From the NCBI RefSeq assembly GCF_045277565.1, contig NZ_CP123584.1, positions 1,798,001 through 1,862,000 of the forward strand: 64,000 bases of DNA. Direction: 5' to 3'. Positions 1 through 8,978 of this stretch are shown in pieces; the first letter of the stretch is position 1, and each line of letters begins with the position of its first letter. The translations under genes and the position numbers were made by a program. A model generated the notes under the pieces. The model searched no databases and had not been told where the DNA came from. It saw nothing but the letters and a program-made list of their open reading frames with translations. Source of the stretch: Aliisedimentitalea scapharcae. Its GTDB lineage: Bacteria; Pseudomonadota; Alphaproteobacteria; Rhodobacterales; Rhodobacteraceae.

Positions 1-789
1 GTGAACGCAGGTATTGGCGCTGGTGACATTTATCAGGCCAATCTGACGTTCCCGATCGAAACCGAAATCTTTGGCGACGCATCAGCGTTGTATGCCGCCC
101 TTTGTGATCTGCAACCGGTTGGACATGGTGCCATGGTGTTGCAGGATGGCTTGCCCGATCTGTTGTCGCGCAGCCCCGAACTGTTCTTTCGCACGACGGC
201 CGACGGCATGATCGAAACACGCCCAATGAAGGGGACACAACCCCGCAGCCCCGATCCGGTCGAAGACGCGCGTCGTCGCGACTTTCTCAGGACAGATGAA
301 AAGAACCGCGCCGAGAACCTGATGATCGTGGACCTGCTGCGCAATGATATCAGCCGAGTGACCGAAACCGGATCGGTCAGAGTACCTGAACTGTTCAGCG
401 TCGAAAGCTACGCCACCGTGCATCAGATGGTATCGCTGGTGCAGGCACAATTGCGCGCAGGGGCCGGGTTGGGCGACATCCTGCGCGCGCTCTATCCCTG
501 TGGGTCAATCACGGGCGCGCCAAAGATCCGGGCCATGGAGATCCTGAACGACCTGGAACCCTGGGCCCGCGATATCTACTGCGGAACGATCGGCTGGGCG
601 TCCCCGGATGGAAGCGCCGAATTCAACGTGGCGATCCGGACACTGATGGTCGAGGACGGGCAGGTCACGCTGAATGTCGGCGGTGGCGTTGTCTGGGACA
701 GCACGGCACCGTCCGAATACGAGGAAGCTTTATGGAAAACCCGTTTCGCCAAAACCCCGACTTTGCCTCAGACCCGGATTTCCGCCTGA
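1..789 (+). CDS. pabB: Aminodeoxychorismate synthase component I, 3' part
   Basis: Chorismate-binding catalytic domain of PabB, which makes 4-amino-4-deoxychorismate for folate. The frame is open at base 1, so the N-terminal part lies outside the window and the GTG at base 1 is not a start. Visible family motifs are SPELFF, the TRPMKGT block with the lysine typical of this family, EKNRAENLMIVDLLRND, and YPCGSITGAPK near the active site. Anthranilate synthase TrpE is the main alternative. The PMKGT motif and the overlapping class IV lyase gene downstream favour PabB. Confidence 0.9.
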   Translation: MNAGIGAGDIYQANLTFPIETEIFGDASALYAALCDLQPVGHGAMVLQDGLPDLLSRSPELFFRTTADGMIETRPMKGTQPRSPDPVEDARRRDFLRTDEKNRAENLMIVDLLRNDISRVTETGSVRVPELFSVESYATVHQMVSLVQAQLRAGAGLGDILRALYPCGSITGAPKIRAMEILNDLEPWARDIYCGTIGWASPDGSAEFNVAIRTLMVEDGQVTLNVGGGVVWDSTAPSEYEEALWKTRFAKTPTLPQTRISA

Positions 790-1400
790 TAGAAACTCTG
801 GGCTGGCACCCGAATGGCATAGGGTTCCGGCATCTGGACCGCCATTTGGCGCGACTGCAGCGGTCGGCGCTGGCTTTGGGGCTTGCGTTTGATGGCGATG
901 CTGTCCGAGAGGTCCTGGACACTGTCGGCGGCGTGCACGCGCTACGCTGTCGGCTGACGCTGGATGGGCAGGGACATACGGACCTGACCACTGCCGCGCT
1001 GGGCAAGACACCAGAAGACTGGTGTCTGGTCGTTGCCGAAACGCGGCTCCAATCGTGCGACCCGTGGCTGCGGCACAAAACCACGCGCCGGGCGTTGTAT
1101 GAGTCCACCCGCGCCAATCTGCCTGCGGGCGTGGGCGAGGCGATCTTTGTCAATGAAAACGAAGAGGTCTGCGAAGGCACCATTACCAATATCTTTTTGA
1201 CGCTGGCGAATGAAGATCGGGTGACGCCGCCGCTGGCCTGCGGCGTGTTGCCGGGAATCCTGCGCGAAACCTTGTTGGACTCCGGCGACTTTCGGGAGCA
1301 GGTGGTCACGCTGGACGATTTGCGCACAGCTCGATCCATCGCAGTTGGAAACTCGCTGCGTGGCCTGATCCCGGCCCGCTTTGCGGGCGGTCTTGGCTGA
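732..1400 (+). CDS. pabC: Aminodeoxychorismate lyase-like class IV aminotransferase
   Basis: A 222-residue fold-type IV PLP enzyme that probably releases pyruvate from aminodeoxychorismate to give 4-aminobenzoate. The candidate Schiff-base lysine is in HKTTRR at about residue 116, and EGTITNIF is the usual class IV block around residue 150. The ATG at 732 follows GAGGAAG with good spacing and lies inside the pabB 3' end (58-base overlap), suggesting translational coupling. It is short for the family, which usually has 260-290 residues. The PabC assignment rests on this pairing. Confidence 0.82.
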   Translation: MENPFRQNPDFASDPDFRLIETLGWHPNGIGFRHLDRHLARLQRSALALGLAFDGDAVREVLDTVGGVHALRCRLTLDGQGHTDLTTAALGKTPEDWCLVVAETRLQSCDPWLRHKTTRRALYESTRANLPAGVGEAIFVNENEEVCEGTITNIFLTLANEDRVTPPLACGVLPGILRETLLDSGDFREQVVTLDDLRTARSIAVGNSLRGLIPARFAGGLG

Positions 1401-1447
1401 TTGCACGGATCCGTCCTTCATCTGGCCGGAAATATCCCGGGGGTGAA

Positions 1448-1480
1448 TGCGCCGCAGGCGCAGAGGGGGCTGGCCCCCTC
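1448..1480. repeat. Two adjacent GC-rich hairpins before aspS
   Basis: TGCGCC-GCA-GGCGCA at 1448-1462 is followed directly by GAGGGGGC-TG-GCCCCCTC at 1463-1480. They lie 48 bases after the pabC stop and 124 bases before aspS. There is no T-run, so a classical terminator is not shown. They could be a factor-dependent termination site or a repeat element. No second copy was found in the window. Confidence 0.5.
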
Positions 1481-1603
1481 AAATCCGGTGAAATCCAAAA
1501 AACCCGACGACCAGAGAGGGCACAGAGCTCTCTCCCCTTGACTTCCCCGGCCCGGCACGGTGTATCGGCGCGAACCGTTTTGACGCCCGAAGGGATCTGA
1601 TCC

Positions 1604-3454
1604 ATGCACGCTTATCGCAGCCATACCTGCGCCGCTCTGACCGCCGCCAATGTCGGCGAAACCGTTCGCCTGTCCGGTTGGGTCCATCGGGTCCGTGATC
1701 ACGGCGGCGTTCTGTTCATCGACCTGCGCGACCATTACGGCATTACCCAGGTGTTGTGTGATGGCGACAGCCCCGCCTTTGCCGATCTGGAAAAGGTCCG
1801 CTCCGAATGGTGTATCCGCATCGACGGTACCGTCAAGGCACGCGCCGCCGATCTGGTGAACCCGAAACTGCCCACCGGCGAAATCGAAGTATACGTGCGT
1901 GAGCTGGAAGTCCTGGGGGCTTCCGAAGAGCTGCCGCTGATGGTGTTTGGCGATCAGGAATACCCCGAAGAAACCCGTCTGCGGTATCGGTATCTCGATC
2001 TGCGCCGGGAAAAGATGCAGGCCAACATGACCCTGCGTTCGGATGTGGTTGCCTCGATGCGCAAGCGCATGTGGGACCGCGAATTCCGCGAATACCAGAC
2101 CCCGATCATCACCGCTTCCAGCCCCGAAGGCGCGCGTGACTTTCTGGTGCCCTCGCGTCTGCACCCGGGAAAATTCTATGCGCTGCCGCAGGCCCCGCAG
2201 CAGTTCAAACAGCTGATGATGGTGTCGGGCTTTGACAAATACTTTCAGATCGCGCCGTGTTTCCGCGACGAAGACCCGCGCGCCGACCGTTCGCCCACCG
2301 ATTTCTACCAGCTTGACCTCGAAATGTCGTTTGTCACCCAGCAGGATGTATTCGACACCATCCAGCCGGTGCTGCAGGGCGTGTTCGAAGAGTTCGGCGG
2401 TGGTCGCAAGGTCGATACCGACTGGGAGCAGATCTCCTACAAGGACGCTGCCAAATGGTATGGCACCGACAAACCCGACCTGCGCAACCCGATCAAGATG
2501 CAGGATTGTTCCGAACATTTCCGTGGTTCCGGCTTTGCCATCTTTGCCAGCCTGCTGGAAAACGAAGGCACCGAAGTGCGCGCCATTCCCGCCCCAACAG
2601 GTGGATCGCGCAAATTCTGCGATCGGATGAACAAATTTGCTCAGGCAGAAGGTCTGCCCGGCATGGGCTATATCTTCTGGCGCAAGCAATCGGCAGATTC
2701 CATTGCGCAGGAACGCGGCATCACGGTCAAGGACGTCAATGCGCTGATCAAATCTGGCGAGATCGTTCTGGGCAACGAAGCGGCGGGACCGCTGGCCAAG
2801 AACATCGGTCCCGAGCGCACAGAAGCGATCCGTCAGCAGCTGGGTCTGGACGTGGGCGATGCGGCGTTTTTCCTGGGTGGCAAACCCAAAGCGTTTGAAT
2901 CCGTGGCCGGGCGTGCCCGCACAGTCATTGGCGACGAATTGGGGCTTACAGATACCAATCGATTCGCCTTTGCCTGGATCGTCGATTTCCCGATCTACGA
3001 AGCGGACGAAGAAACCGGCAAGATCGATTTTGAACACAACCCGTTCTCGATGCCCCAGGGTGGCATGGACGCGCTGAACGGCAACCCACTCGACGTTCTG
3101 GGGTATCAGTATGACCTGGCCTGCAACGGGTACGAGCTGGTCAGCGGTGCGATCCGGAACCACCGTCCCGAAATCATGTTCAAGGCCTTTGAAATCGCCG
3201 GTTATGGCAAGGACGAAGTCGAAAAACGCTTTGGCGGCATGGTTAACGCGTTTCAGTTCGGCGCGCCGCCGCATGGTGGCTGTGCGGCCGGGATCGACCG
3301 CATCGTCATGCTGTTGGCCGACACGGCCAACATCCGCGAAGTCATCATGTTCCCGATGAACCAGCGCGCCGAAGACCTGATGATGTCGGCCCCTTCGGAG
3401 CCGATGACCGACCAGTTGATGGAGCTGGGCCTGCGGTTGATCCCGCAGGATTGA
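1604..3454 (+). CDS. aspS: Aspartyl-tRNA synthetase
   Basis: Class II synthetase of 616 residues that charges tRNA with aspartate. An N-terminal OB-fold anticodon-binding domain (about residues 1-110) includes GWVHRVRDHGGVLFIDLRD. Motif 2 is FRDEDPRADRSPTDFYQLD at about 220, the bacterial GAD insertion lies at about 300-420, and motif 3 is GIDRIVML at about 560. Many alphaproteobacteria lack AsnRS and use a non-discriminating AspRS with GatCAB. That cannot be judged from this gene alone. The gene appears to be transcribed alone, with a terminator downstream. Confidence 0.97.
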   Translation: MHAYRSHTCAALTAANVGETVRLSGWVHRVRDHGGVLFIDLRDHYGITQVLCDGDSPAFADLEKVRSEWCIRIDGTVKARAADLVNPKLPTGEIEVYVRELEVLGASEELPLMVFGDQEYPEETRLRYRYLDLRREKMQANMTLRSDVVASMRKRMWDREFREYQTPIITASSPEGARDFLVPSRLHPGKFYALPQAPQQFKQLMMVSGFDKYFQIAPCFRDEDPRADRSPTDFYQLDLEMSFVTQQDVFDTIQPVLQGVFEEFGGGRKVDTDWEQISYKDAAKWYGTDKPDLRNPIKMQDCSEHFRGSGFAIFASLLENEGTEVRAIPAPTGGSRKFCDRMNKFAQAEGLPGMGYIFWRKQSADSIAQERGITVKDVNALIKSGEIVLGNEAAGPLAKNIGPERTEAIRQQLGLDVGDAAFFLGGKPKAFESVAGRARTVIGDELGLTDTNRFAFAWIVDFPIYEADEETGKIDFEHNPFSMPQGGMDALNGNPLDVLGYQYDLACNGYELVSGAIRNHRPEIMFKAFEIAGYGKDEVEKRFGGMVNAFQFGAPPHGGCAAGIDRIVMLLADTANIREVIMFPMNQRAEDLMMSAPSEPMTDQLMELGLRLIPQD

Positions 3455-3484
3455 TCTGACTGGATCAGACTGCGTTATTTTTAG

Positions 3485-3516
3485 ACGGCCCGGCGTTTGG
3501 CGACCGGGCCGTTTTC
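3485..3516 (+). terminator. Intrinsic terminator after aspS
   Basis: ACGGCCCGG at 3485-3493 pairs with CCGGGCCGT at 3504-3512 across a 10-base loop. The stem is followed by TTTTCTGTTT. It starts 30 bases past the aspS stop. Confidence 0.88.
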
Positions 3517-3649
3517 TGTTTCAAAGCCCCAAGCGATTTTGGGCGGAAACCGGCGCGGGACGAAAGAGTGCGTCAAAAGCGTGCAGCGCCCGCGCAGTCC
3601 CGTTAGTCTGGGTGCATCGCTGGATTCGGATTGACGGAGCGGGCTGCGG

Positions 3650-5041
3650 ATGGGTTTTTCTTTTGAACTGGCGGAAATCCGTTTTGGATGTGGTCTTTCG
3701 CCCGATCTGGCGGCACCACGATCGGCGTTGGACATTCTGGACAGATTGGCAGCCCCGGACGTGATGGCGACGCAGTTTCCGTTGGAAACATTCGACGTTT
3801 TTCGCAATCGGCAGCTGTTGCTTGAGCGGAACACACGAACCGCGCGCAAAGCCCGGAAAAACCAGAACACAGCCAAGGCCGCGCGGTTTCAGCACCAGGC
3901 GGGCAAGTTGCGCAAAAAGGCGCGGCAGGCAAAAATCGGCTGGCTTGGCCAGTCGATACTGCGCTGGACATGGACGGAACAGGGATTTCGCGAACGACTG
4001 GTGGCATTCTGGGCCGACCATTTCACCGCAATCGGCAAGGCGGGATTGTTTCGGTATGGGACACCCATTTATATCGAAGACGCAATCCGACCCCATATCC
4101 AGGGTCGCTTCAGCGATCTTTTGATTGCCGCAACGACGCATCCCATCATGCTGAATTATCTGGATCAGGACAAATCGGTGGGTCCCAGCAGTCTAGCCGC
4201 CCAGACCAATAGACGGTTAAAAGGGGTGAATGAAAACCTGGCGCGAGAGGTTCTGGAACTGCACACGCTGGGCGTTGAGGGGCCGTATGACCAATCGGAC
4301 GTGCGTCAATTGGCTGAATTGTTCACCGGCCTGACACAAAACGCCAAGACAGGTTTCATATTCCGCAAGGATATGGCCGAACCAGGGGCCGAGACTGTCC
4401 TGGGCAAAGCCTATGCCGCCACTCCCGCGCTGGGTACGATCCATGATGTGCTGACCGATCTGGCCATGCATCCGGCGACAGCGCGCCACATCGCATCCAA
4501 ATTGGCCGTGCATTTCGTGTCAGACACACCTGATCCTGTGCTGATTGATCACCTGACCCGTCGCTATCAGGACACGCAGGGTGATCTGATGCAGACTTAT
4601 GCGGCCCTTTTGGAACATCCATCCAGCTGGGCAGACCCGTTGATGAACGTCAAACCCCCGTTTCCCTTTGTGGCATCAGCCTGCCGGGCTTTGGCGGTGT
4701 CTCCTGATCGGCTGCAAGGGGGCAGGCCGACGCGGATCACGCGTGGGATCATGGCATCTTTGGCGGTGATGGGGCAGGCTTGGTTGAAACCGGCCGGGCC
4801 AAATGGCTGGCCTGAAGAGGATGGTGCCTGGATCACGCCACAGGGTCTGGCCGCCCGGATTCGTTGGGCGATGGCCGCCCCGCCAGAGTTGAGCATGGAT
4901 TTGCCGGATCCACGGCAGTTTCACCAAAATGTTCTGGGCCGCTATGCCACGGCCCAGGTGAAATTTGCGGCGCGATCTGCCGAAACCCGATCCGATGCTA
5001 TTGGCCTGACGCTGATGTCCCCGGGGTTTCAGCGCCGCTAG
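3650..5041 (+). CDS. DUF1800 family protein
   Basis: A 463-residue member of the widespread DUF1800 family, whose biochemical function is unknown. Recognisable blocks are GLSPDLAA near the N-terminus, RERLVAFWADHF at about 115, NENLAREVLELHTLGV at about 195 and LAELFTGLT. No signal peptide is evident. A Lys/Arg/Gln-rich stretch at residues 60-100 precedes the core. It runs directly into the DUF1501 gene, and this pair recurs in many bacteria, where the two products are thought to act together. No substrate can be inferred. Confidence 0.85.
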   Translation: MGFSFELAEIRFGCGLSPDLAAPRSALDILDRLAAPDVMATQFPLETFDVFRNRQLLLERNTRTARKARKNQNTAKAARFQHQAGKLRKKARQAKIGWLGQSILRWTWTEQGFRERLVAFWADHFTAIGKAGLFRYGTPIYIEDAIRPHIQGRFSDLLIAATTHPIMLNYLDQDKSVGPSSLAAQTNRRLKGVNENLAREVLELHTLGVEGPYDQSDVRQLAELFTGLTQNAKTGFIFRKDMAEPGAETVLGKAYAATPALGTIHDVLTDLAMHPATARHIASKLAVHFVSDTPDPVLIDHLTRRYQDTQGDLMQTYAALLEHPSSWADPLMNVKPPFPFVASACRALAVSPDRLQGGRPTRITRGIMASLAVMGQAWLKPAGPNGWPEEDGAWITPQGLAARIRWAMAAPPELSMDLPDPRQFHQNVLGRYATAQVKFAARSAETRSDAIGLTLMSPGFQRR

Positions 5042-5060
5042 ATTGAGTCGAAGGAGTGGA

Positions 5061-6299
5061 ATGATGCCCCAAAGGTTGTCCCGGCGCCGGTTTCTGAGCC
5101 AAACAGCTGGTTTGGGGTGTACGCTGGCCGCAAGCCCGGTGTGGACCCCTGTTACCTTTGCAGCGGCCCCTTGGGAGACACGGCTGGTGGTGATCATCCT
5201 GCGTGGGGGCATGGATGCCCTGGATGTAATACAGCCTTACGGTGATCCGGATTATGCGGCGCTGAGGCGGACGTTGAAGGGTGGACCTGAAACGGGCGCA
5301 GCCGATCTGGACGGGTTTTATGCGCTGCATCCGGCGTTGATGCCGTTGCGCCCGCTTTGGGACCGTGCCGAACTGGGATTTGTTCATGCGGTATCGACCC
5401 CTTACCGGGACAAACGCAGCCATTTTGACGGGCAGGATCTGCTAGAAGCGGGCACGGCCGGATTGGATGGTCGCACGGACGGCTGGCTGAACCGGCTGTT
5501 ACAGACTGTACCCGGTGCCGGACCGCGGACGGCCTTTGCGTTGGGTCGGGACGACATGAAGCTGCTGCGTGGCCCTGCCGGGGTGTCCAACTGGTCCCCC
5601 GAAGCCAATCTGGTGATGAGCCCACAAGCCGAACGTTTGGCCGGGTTGGTCATGCAAGAGGATCCATTGTTTCATACCGCGCTGAACGAAGCGCTGGATC
5701 TGTCCCGTGCAGAGATGGGGGGCACCCGTCTGGCGGATCAGTTGGACGAGGGCATAGATGAAAAGATGGCCCCTATGACAATTCCACAGCCCCAAAAGGG
5801 CAGGATGCACCGTCAAATAGCAGCTTTTGCCGCCCGACAGTTGCGCAGGGATACACGGGTGGCGTCCTTTTCCATCAACGGTTGGGATACGCACAGCCGT
5901 CAAAAGGCGGGGCTCAGAGCGGCGTTGGGGCGGTTGGCCGAAACAATCCTGGAGGTGCAGACCGGGGTGGGGCCAGATGTTTGGAGCAAGACGGCGATTG
6001 TGGCGCTGACCGAGTTCGGCCGTACCGTGCGCGAAAATGGCACTGGCGGCACCGATCATGGCACTGGCGGGGCCATGGTGCTGGCCGGAGGTGCAATCCG
6101 TGGCGGCAGGGTGCAGGGACACTGGCCAGGGCTGAAGGAAGCAGATCTATATGCGCGGCGGGATTTGATGCCGACAGCAGATGTGCGTGCGCAGGTTGCC
6201 TGGATTCTGAGGGATGTGGCCGGTCTGGACCAAACCACCCTGGAGAACACGATATTTCCCGGGGTGGACATGGGGGCGAACCCAAAGCTGTTGCGCTGA
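5061..6299 (+). CDS. DUF1501 family protein, Tat-exported
   Basis: A 412-residue DUF1501 protein with an alkaline-phosphatase-like fold by family knowledge. The start was set at the ATG at 5061 because AAGGAG lies at 5050-5055. A TTG at 5043 would place that ribosome site inside the gene. The N-terminus carries a twin-arginine signal (SRRRFL followed by an apolar stretch), so the product is probably exported folded. Family blocks include LRGGMDALD, FSINGWDTH and TEFGRTVREN. It forms a two-gene operon with the upstream DUF1800 gene. The cellular role is unknown. Confidence 0.87.
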   Translation: MMPQRLSRRRFLSQTAGLGCTLAASPVWTPVTFAAAPWETRLVVIILRGGMDALDVIQPYGDPDYAALRRTLKGGPETGAADLDGFYALHPALMPLRPLWDRAELGFVHAVSTPYRDKRSHFDGQDLLEAGTAGLDGRTDGWLNRLLQTVPGAGPRTAFALGRDDMKLLRGPAGVSNWSPEANLVMSPQAERLAGLVMQEDPLFHTALNEALDLSRAEMGGTRLADQLDEGIDEKMAPMTIPQPQKGRMHRQIAAFAARQLRRDTRVASFSINGWDTHSRQKAGLRAALGRLAETILEVQTGVGPDVWSKTAIVALTEFGRTVRENGTGGTDHGTGGAMVLAGGAIRGGRVQGHWPGLKEADLYARRDLMPTADVRAQVAWILRDVAGLDQTTLENTIFPGVDMGANPKLLR

Positions 6300-6424
6300 A
6301 CATCAGCCCGCGAACACCCTATGGCAAACCGGTGCCCCATCTCGTGGCTTTGGCGCGGCAGCACCCCGGATCACAGGCGGGCATTTCGGCGGTAACACCA
6401 ATTGGGCAGGCTGCGCCCGGCGTG

Positions 6425-6547
6425 TCATTTGATCACGGACGCTCCGGTCAGTTTGCGATTGCGTCGAATTTCGCGGGCGGCGGCCCTGGCCTGAGCATAG
6501 AGCACGACAACCAGGGAAAAGATGGCCAGAACAAAGATTTCAAACAT
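6425..6547 (-). CDS. 40-residue single-pass membrane protein coupled to a response regulator
   Basis: Small open frame encoding 40 residues. It begins MFEIFVLAIFSLVVVLYAQA, a single apolar helix, and continues with a strongly basic tail (RAAAREIRRNRK). Its ATG overlaps the stop of the upstream response regulator as TGATG, so translation is probably coupled. The hydrophobic N-terminus and basic cytoplasmic-type tail suggest an N-out, C-in membrane peptide. I do not recognise a family. It could be a partner or localisation factor for the regulator, which is inference from position only. Confidence 0.6.
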   Translation of the reverse strand: MFEIFVLAIFSLVVVLYAQARAAAREIRRNRKLTGASVIK

Positions 6548-7266
6548 CAGATTGCCTTTCGGTGCAAAAGACGTTCCTGAACCAATCCGGCAATGCGGGC
6601 CGTATCCGAGGCCACAGGCCCCCCGTTGGCCCGGGTCCTGGCCAAACCCGCCGCTGCATCCGCCAATGACGTATCCCCGGCGCTGCGGGCAATCCCACCG
6701 ACAAATTGGGCGACATAGTCCAGGACCTTGTCATCCTGCGATTCATTCAGCACATCGGCCACATGGGCCATATCATCCTGAAAGGCCAAGGGATCCGGTT
6801 CGATCTGTTCGTCGTCACACAGACGCAGCCCGGCAGGCCGGTCTTCGGCGGGAAGCCGGGTCAGGACTGCCTGTTGAAAAACGGCCAGCGAGGTGACGGG
6901 TTTGGCCAGAAAACCATCAGCACCGGCCGACATGGCCAGCGTTTCGCCCGTGTCTTCGCCAGATGTGCCCAGAATGACACCGACACGGGGCACCGATTCG
7001 GCCAGATCACGGATCAGCGACAACCCCGACCCGTCCGGGAGCCCCAGATCAATCACGATGACGGCAGGTCGATAGACCTGTAGATGCCGATACGCGGACT
7101 TCAGGCAATCAGCCCGTCGGATGCGCGCCCCGCTACGCAAACACAAAAGGCGCATCGCTTCGGATGCGTATCGGCTGTCCTCGACAACCAGAATGGTCAG
7201 CCCCAACAGTGGGCGGGTGGGCGTCGGGTGCCGATTTGGCGTTGCAAAGGGATCCAGTTCGTCCAT
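6547..7266 (-). CDS. Response regulator with atypical helical C-terminus
   Basis: A 239-residue protein with a receiver domain at about residues 22-140. Acidic pocket residues are E29 and D30, the predicted phospho-acceptor is D73 in VIVIDLGLPDGSG, T101 is in the GTSGE block and K122 is in AKP. The C-terminal 100 residues look helical and contain no DNA-binding or enzymatic output domain. They loosely resemble a phosphotransfer bundle without the active histidine. The ATG at 7266 was chosen because AGGAGG sits six bases upstream. No histidine kinase is adjacent. The 40-residue membrane gene follows with a one-base overlap. Confidence 0.82.
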   Translation of the reverse strand: MDELDPFATPNRHPTPTRPLLGLTILVVEDSRYASEAMRLLCLRSGARIRRADCLKSAYRHLQVYRPAVIVIDLGLPDGSGLSLIRDLAESVPRVGVILGTSGEDTGETLAMSAGADGFLAKPVTSLAVFQQAVLTRLPAEDRPAGLRLCDDEQIEPDPLAFQDDMAHVADVLNESQDDKVLDYVAQFVGGIARSAGDTSLADAAAGLARTRANGGPVASDTARIAGLVQERLLHRKAI

Positions 7267-7449
7267 GTCATGCCTCCTGAACACGAGGCTAGAGCGAGAT
7301 GGCTAACACCGGGTTAACAGCAGGAGCATCCTCTCTGACCAGATCACGAAACCATGGGGCCGGGCGCATTGGCGCACTTGTTCCCATGGCGCATCCAGAC
7401 CATAACCGGGCCAACGCAAGACATAGCGCAAGACATCAGGAGAGAGAGT

Positions 7450-7854
7450 ATGATTGGTCGTTTGAATCACGTCGCCATTGCCGTTCCGGACCTCGAGGCC
7501 GCAGCCGCCCAATACAGCACCGCATTGGGAGCCAAGGTGGGCGCGCCCCAGGATGAACCTGACCACGGCGTGACGGTCATCTTTATTGAACTGCCAAACA
7601 CCAAGATCGAACTGCTTTATCCGCTGGGCGACAACAGCCCGATCAACGGGTTCCTGGAAAAGAACCCGTCGGGCGGCATTCACCATGTCTGCTATGAGGT
7701 CGATGACATCATCGCCGCGCGCGACCACCTCAAGGAAACCGGGGCCCGGGTTCTGGGATCGGGCGAACCCAAGATCGGGGCCCACGGCAAACCGGTTCTG
7801 TTCCTGCACCCCAAGGATTTCAACGGGTGTCTGGTGGAACTGGAACAGGTTTGA
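7450..7854 (+). CDS. mce: Methylmalonyl-CoA epimerase
   Basis: A 134-residue vicinal-oxygen-chelate protein that interconverts (2R)- and (2S)-methylmalonyl-CoA in propionyl-CoA assimilation. Metal-ligand blocks typical of the family are LNHVAIAVPDLE with His at residue 7, GIHHVCYEVDD, and VELEQV at the end. The start is ATG 7450, preceded by AGGAGAG. The mutase chaperone MeaB is encoded 33 kb away in this window, consistent with a working methylmalonyl-CoA route. Confidence 0.92.
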   Translation: MIGRLNHVAIAVPDLEAAAAQYSTALGAKVGAPQDEPDHGVTVIFIELPNTKIELLYPLGDNSPINGFLEKNPSGGIHHVCYEVDDIIAARDHLKETGARVLGSGEPKIGAHGKPVLFLHPKDFNGCLVELEQV

Positions 7855-7910
7855 AACAACTATAGACCCGGGTGGTCAGCCAGACCGCCCGGATAATTGG
7901 GAGACGCGTC

Positions 7911-8177
7911 ATGTCCATCACATCAGGTCTGGTCCTGTTCTCTGTCATCTGGTTCCTGACCTTTCTGGTCGTGATACCCATTCGCCTGCAAACACAGGGC
8001 GACCTGGGCAAGATCGAGCCGGGAACCCATGCGGGTGCGCCCGAGCATCACCACCTGAAGAAGAAAGCCTGGATTACCACAGCCATTTCCTTTGTTCTGT
8101 GGATCGTCATTGTCGGGATCATCCTGTCGGGATGGATTACGATACGGGATTTTGACTGGCTGGGTCGGATGGACTGA
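7911..8177 (+). CDS. DUF1467 family membrane protein
   Basis: An 88-residue protein with two predicted transmembrane helices (residues 6-25 and 55-75). The loop between them carries the family-type motif IPIRLQTQGD and a His-rich GAPEHHHLKKK. DUF1467 proteins are small inner-membrane proteins of unknown function common in alphaproteobacteria. GGGAGA precedes ATG 7911. It follows mce by 56 bases, so the two are probably cotranscribed. Confidence 0.85.
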   Translation: MSITSGLVLFSVIWFLTFLVVIPIRLQTQGDLGKIEPGTHAGAPEHHHLKKKAWITTAISFVLWIVIVGIILSGWITIRDFDWLGRMD

Positions 8178-8209
8178 CGCCGGCAATCCAAACGGTTTCC
8201 AGAAAAACA

Positions 8210-8244
8210 AAATGCCCGGACTGTTCCTAACATTCCGGGCATTT
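8210..8244. terminator. Bidirectional terminator hairpin
   Basis: AAATGCCCGGA at 8210-8220 pairs perfectly with TCCGGGCATTT at 8234-8244 across 13 bases. It lies between the convergent DUF1467 gene and the EI24 gene, and A/T tracts flank the stem on both sides. Confidence 0.8.
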
Positions 8245-8264
8245 GCGTGTCAGGGACATGTGGT

Positions 8265-8978
8265 TCAGCGTTCCGAGTTTCTTCCATTCACAGCGTGGAA
8301 AATATGGGTGAATGTGGCCGCGCCCAGGATCGGGATCACCAGGTTCAACAGCGGCACAGACAGCGGGATCGCCATCAGGATGCCGGCGATCCAGATCTTG
8401 CCCGCGTGCTGGCTGCGCAGTTTGCGGGCACCGGGACGGCCCAGTCTGCGCATGGCCGCAAGTGTGAAATACTCCCGCCCCAACAGAAACCCGTTCAGCC
8501 CCCAAAAGATGAACAGCGCCAATGGTGCAAGAAAGGCATAGAGAATAAAGGCCAACAGATTGGCTCCGATCAGAACCCCCAGAAAGTTCACCGTATCGCG
8601 CAATGCGTCGCCAAAGGGCACCTTTTGCGCCTGGGGCAGGCTGGGATAATGTTTGTCTTCTACCGCTTGCGCCACCTCATCCAAAAACATCGACGTAATC
8701 GCCGACGCGACCGGGACCATCAGAAAAACTGACAGGATAATCATGAAGATAAAGGAGGAAATGCTCAGCAAATCGCCCAGCCAATGCACTTCTCCCAAAA
8801 CCGGCAACGTCGCATCAGCGCCGACAAACCAATTTATCAGGATCAGAAACCCGGCATAAGCTGCGATCAGCAAAGCAAATGTCAGTCCGATTCCCAAAAA
8901 CAGAACCCTACGAAATCGCGGGTCACCGATCTGGCCCAGAGCTTTGAGAAAGGACGAAAGGATCATTCCGAAACCCAT
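8265..8978 (-). CDS. EI24 domain-containing (CysZ-like) membrane protein
   Basis: A 237-residue polytopic protein with about four to five apolar helices (residues 25-50, 70-95, 130-165 and 200-222). The EI24 type is seen in LNLVIPILGAATFTHIFH at the C-terminus and FLDEVAQAVEDKHYP. Family members include the sulfate permease CysZ, but no sulfur genes are nearby, so the transport role is uncertain. Its start overlaps the end of the upstream nitroreductase gene by 16 bases, indicating an operon. Confidence 0.82.
   Translation of the reverse strand: MGFGMILSSFLKALGQIGDPRFRRVLFLGIGLTFALLIAAYAGFLILINWFVGADATLPVLGEVHWLGDLLSISSFIFMIILSVFLMVPVASAITSMFLDEVAQAVEDKHYPSLPQAQKVPFGDALRDTVNFLGVLIGANLLAFILYAFLAPLALFIFWGLNGFLLGREYFTLAAMRRLGRPGARKLRSQHAGKIWIAGILMAIPLSVPLLNLVIPILGAATFTHIFHAVNGRNSER

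Noticed and set aside
1418..3274. 618-codon minus-strand open frame across aspS
   Set aside because: Fully antisense to a clear AspRS gene, in the third-position-GC shadow frame; no motifs.
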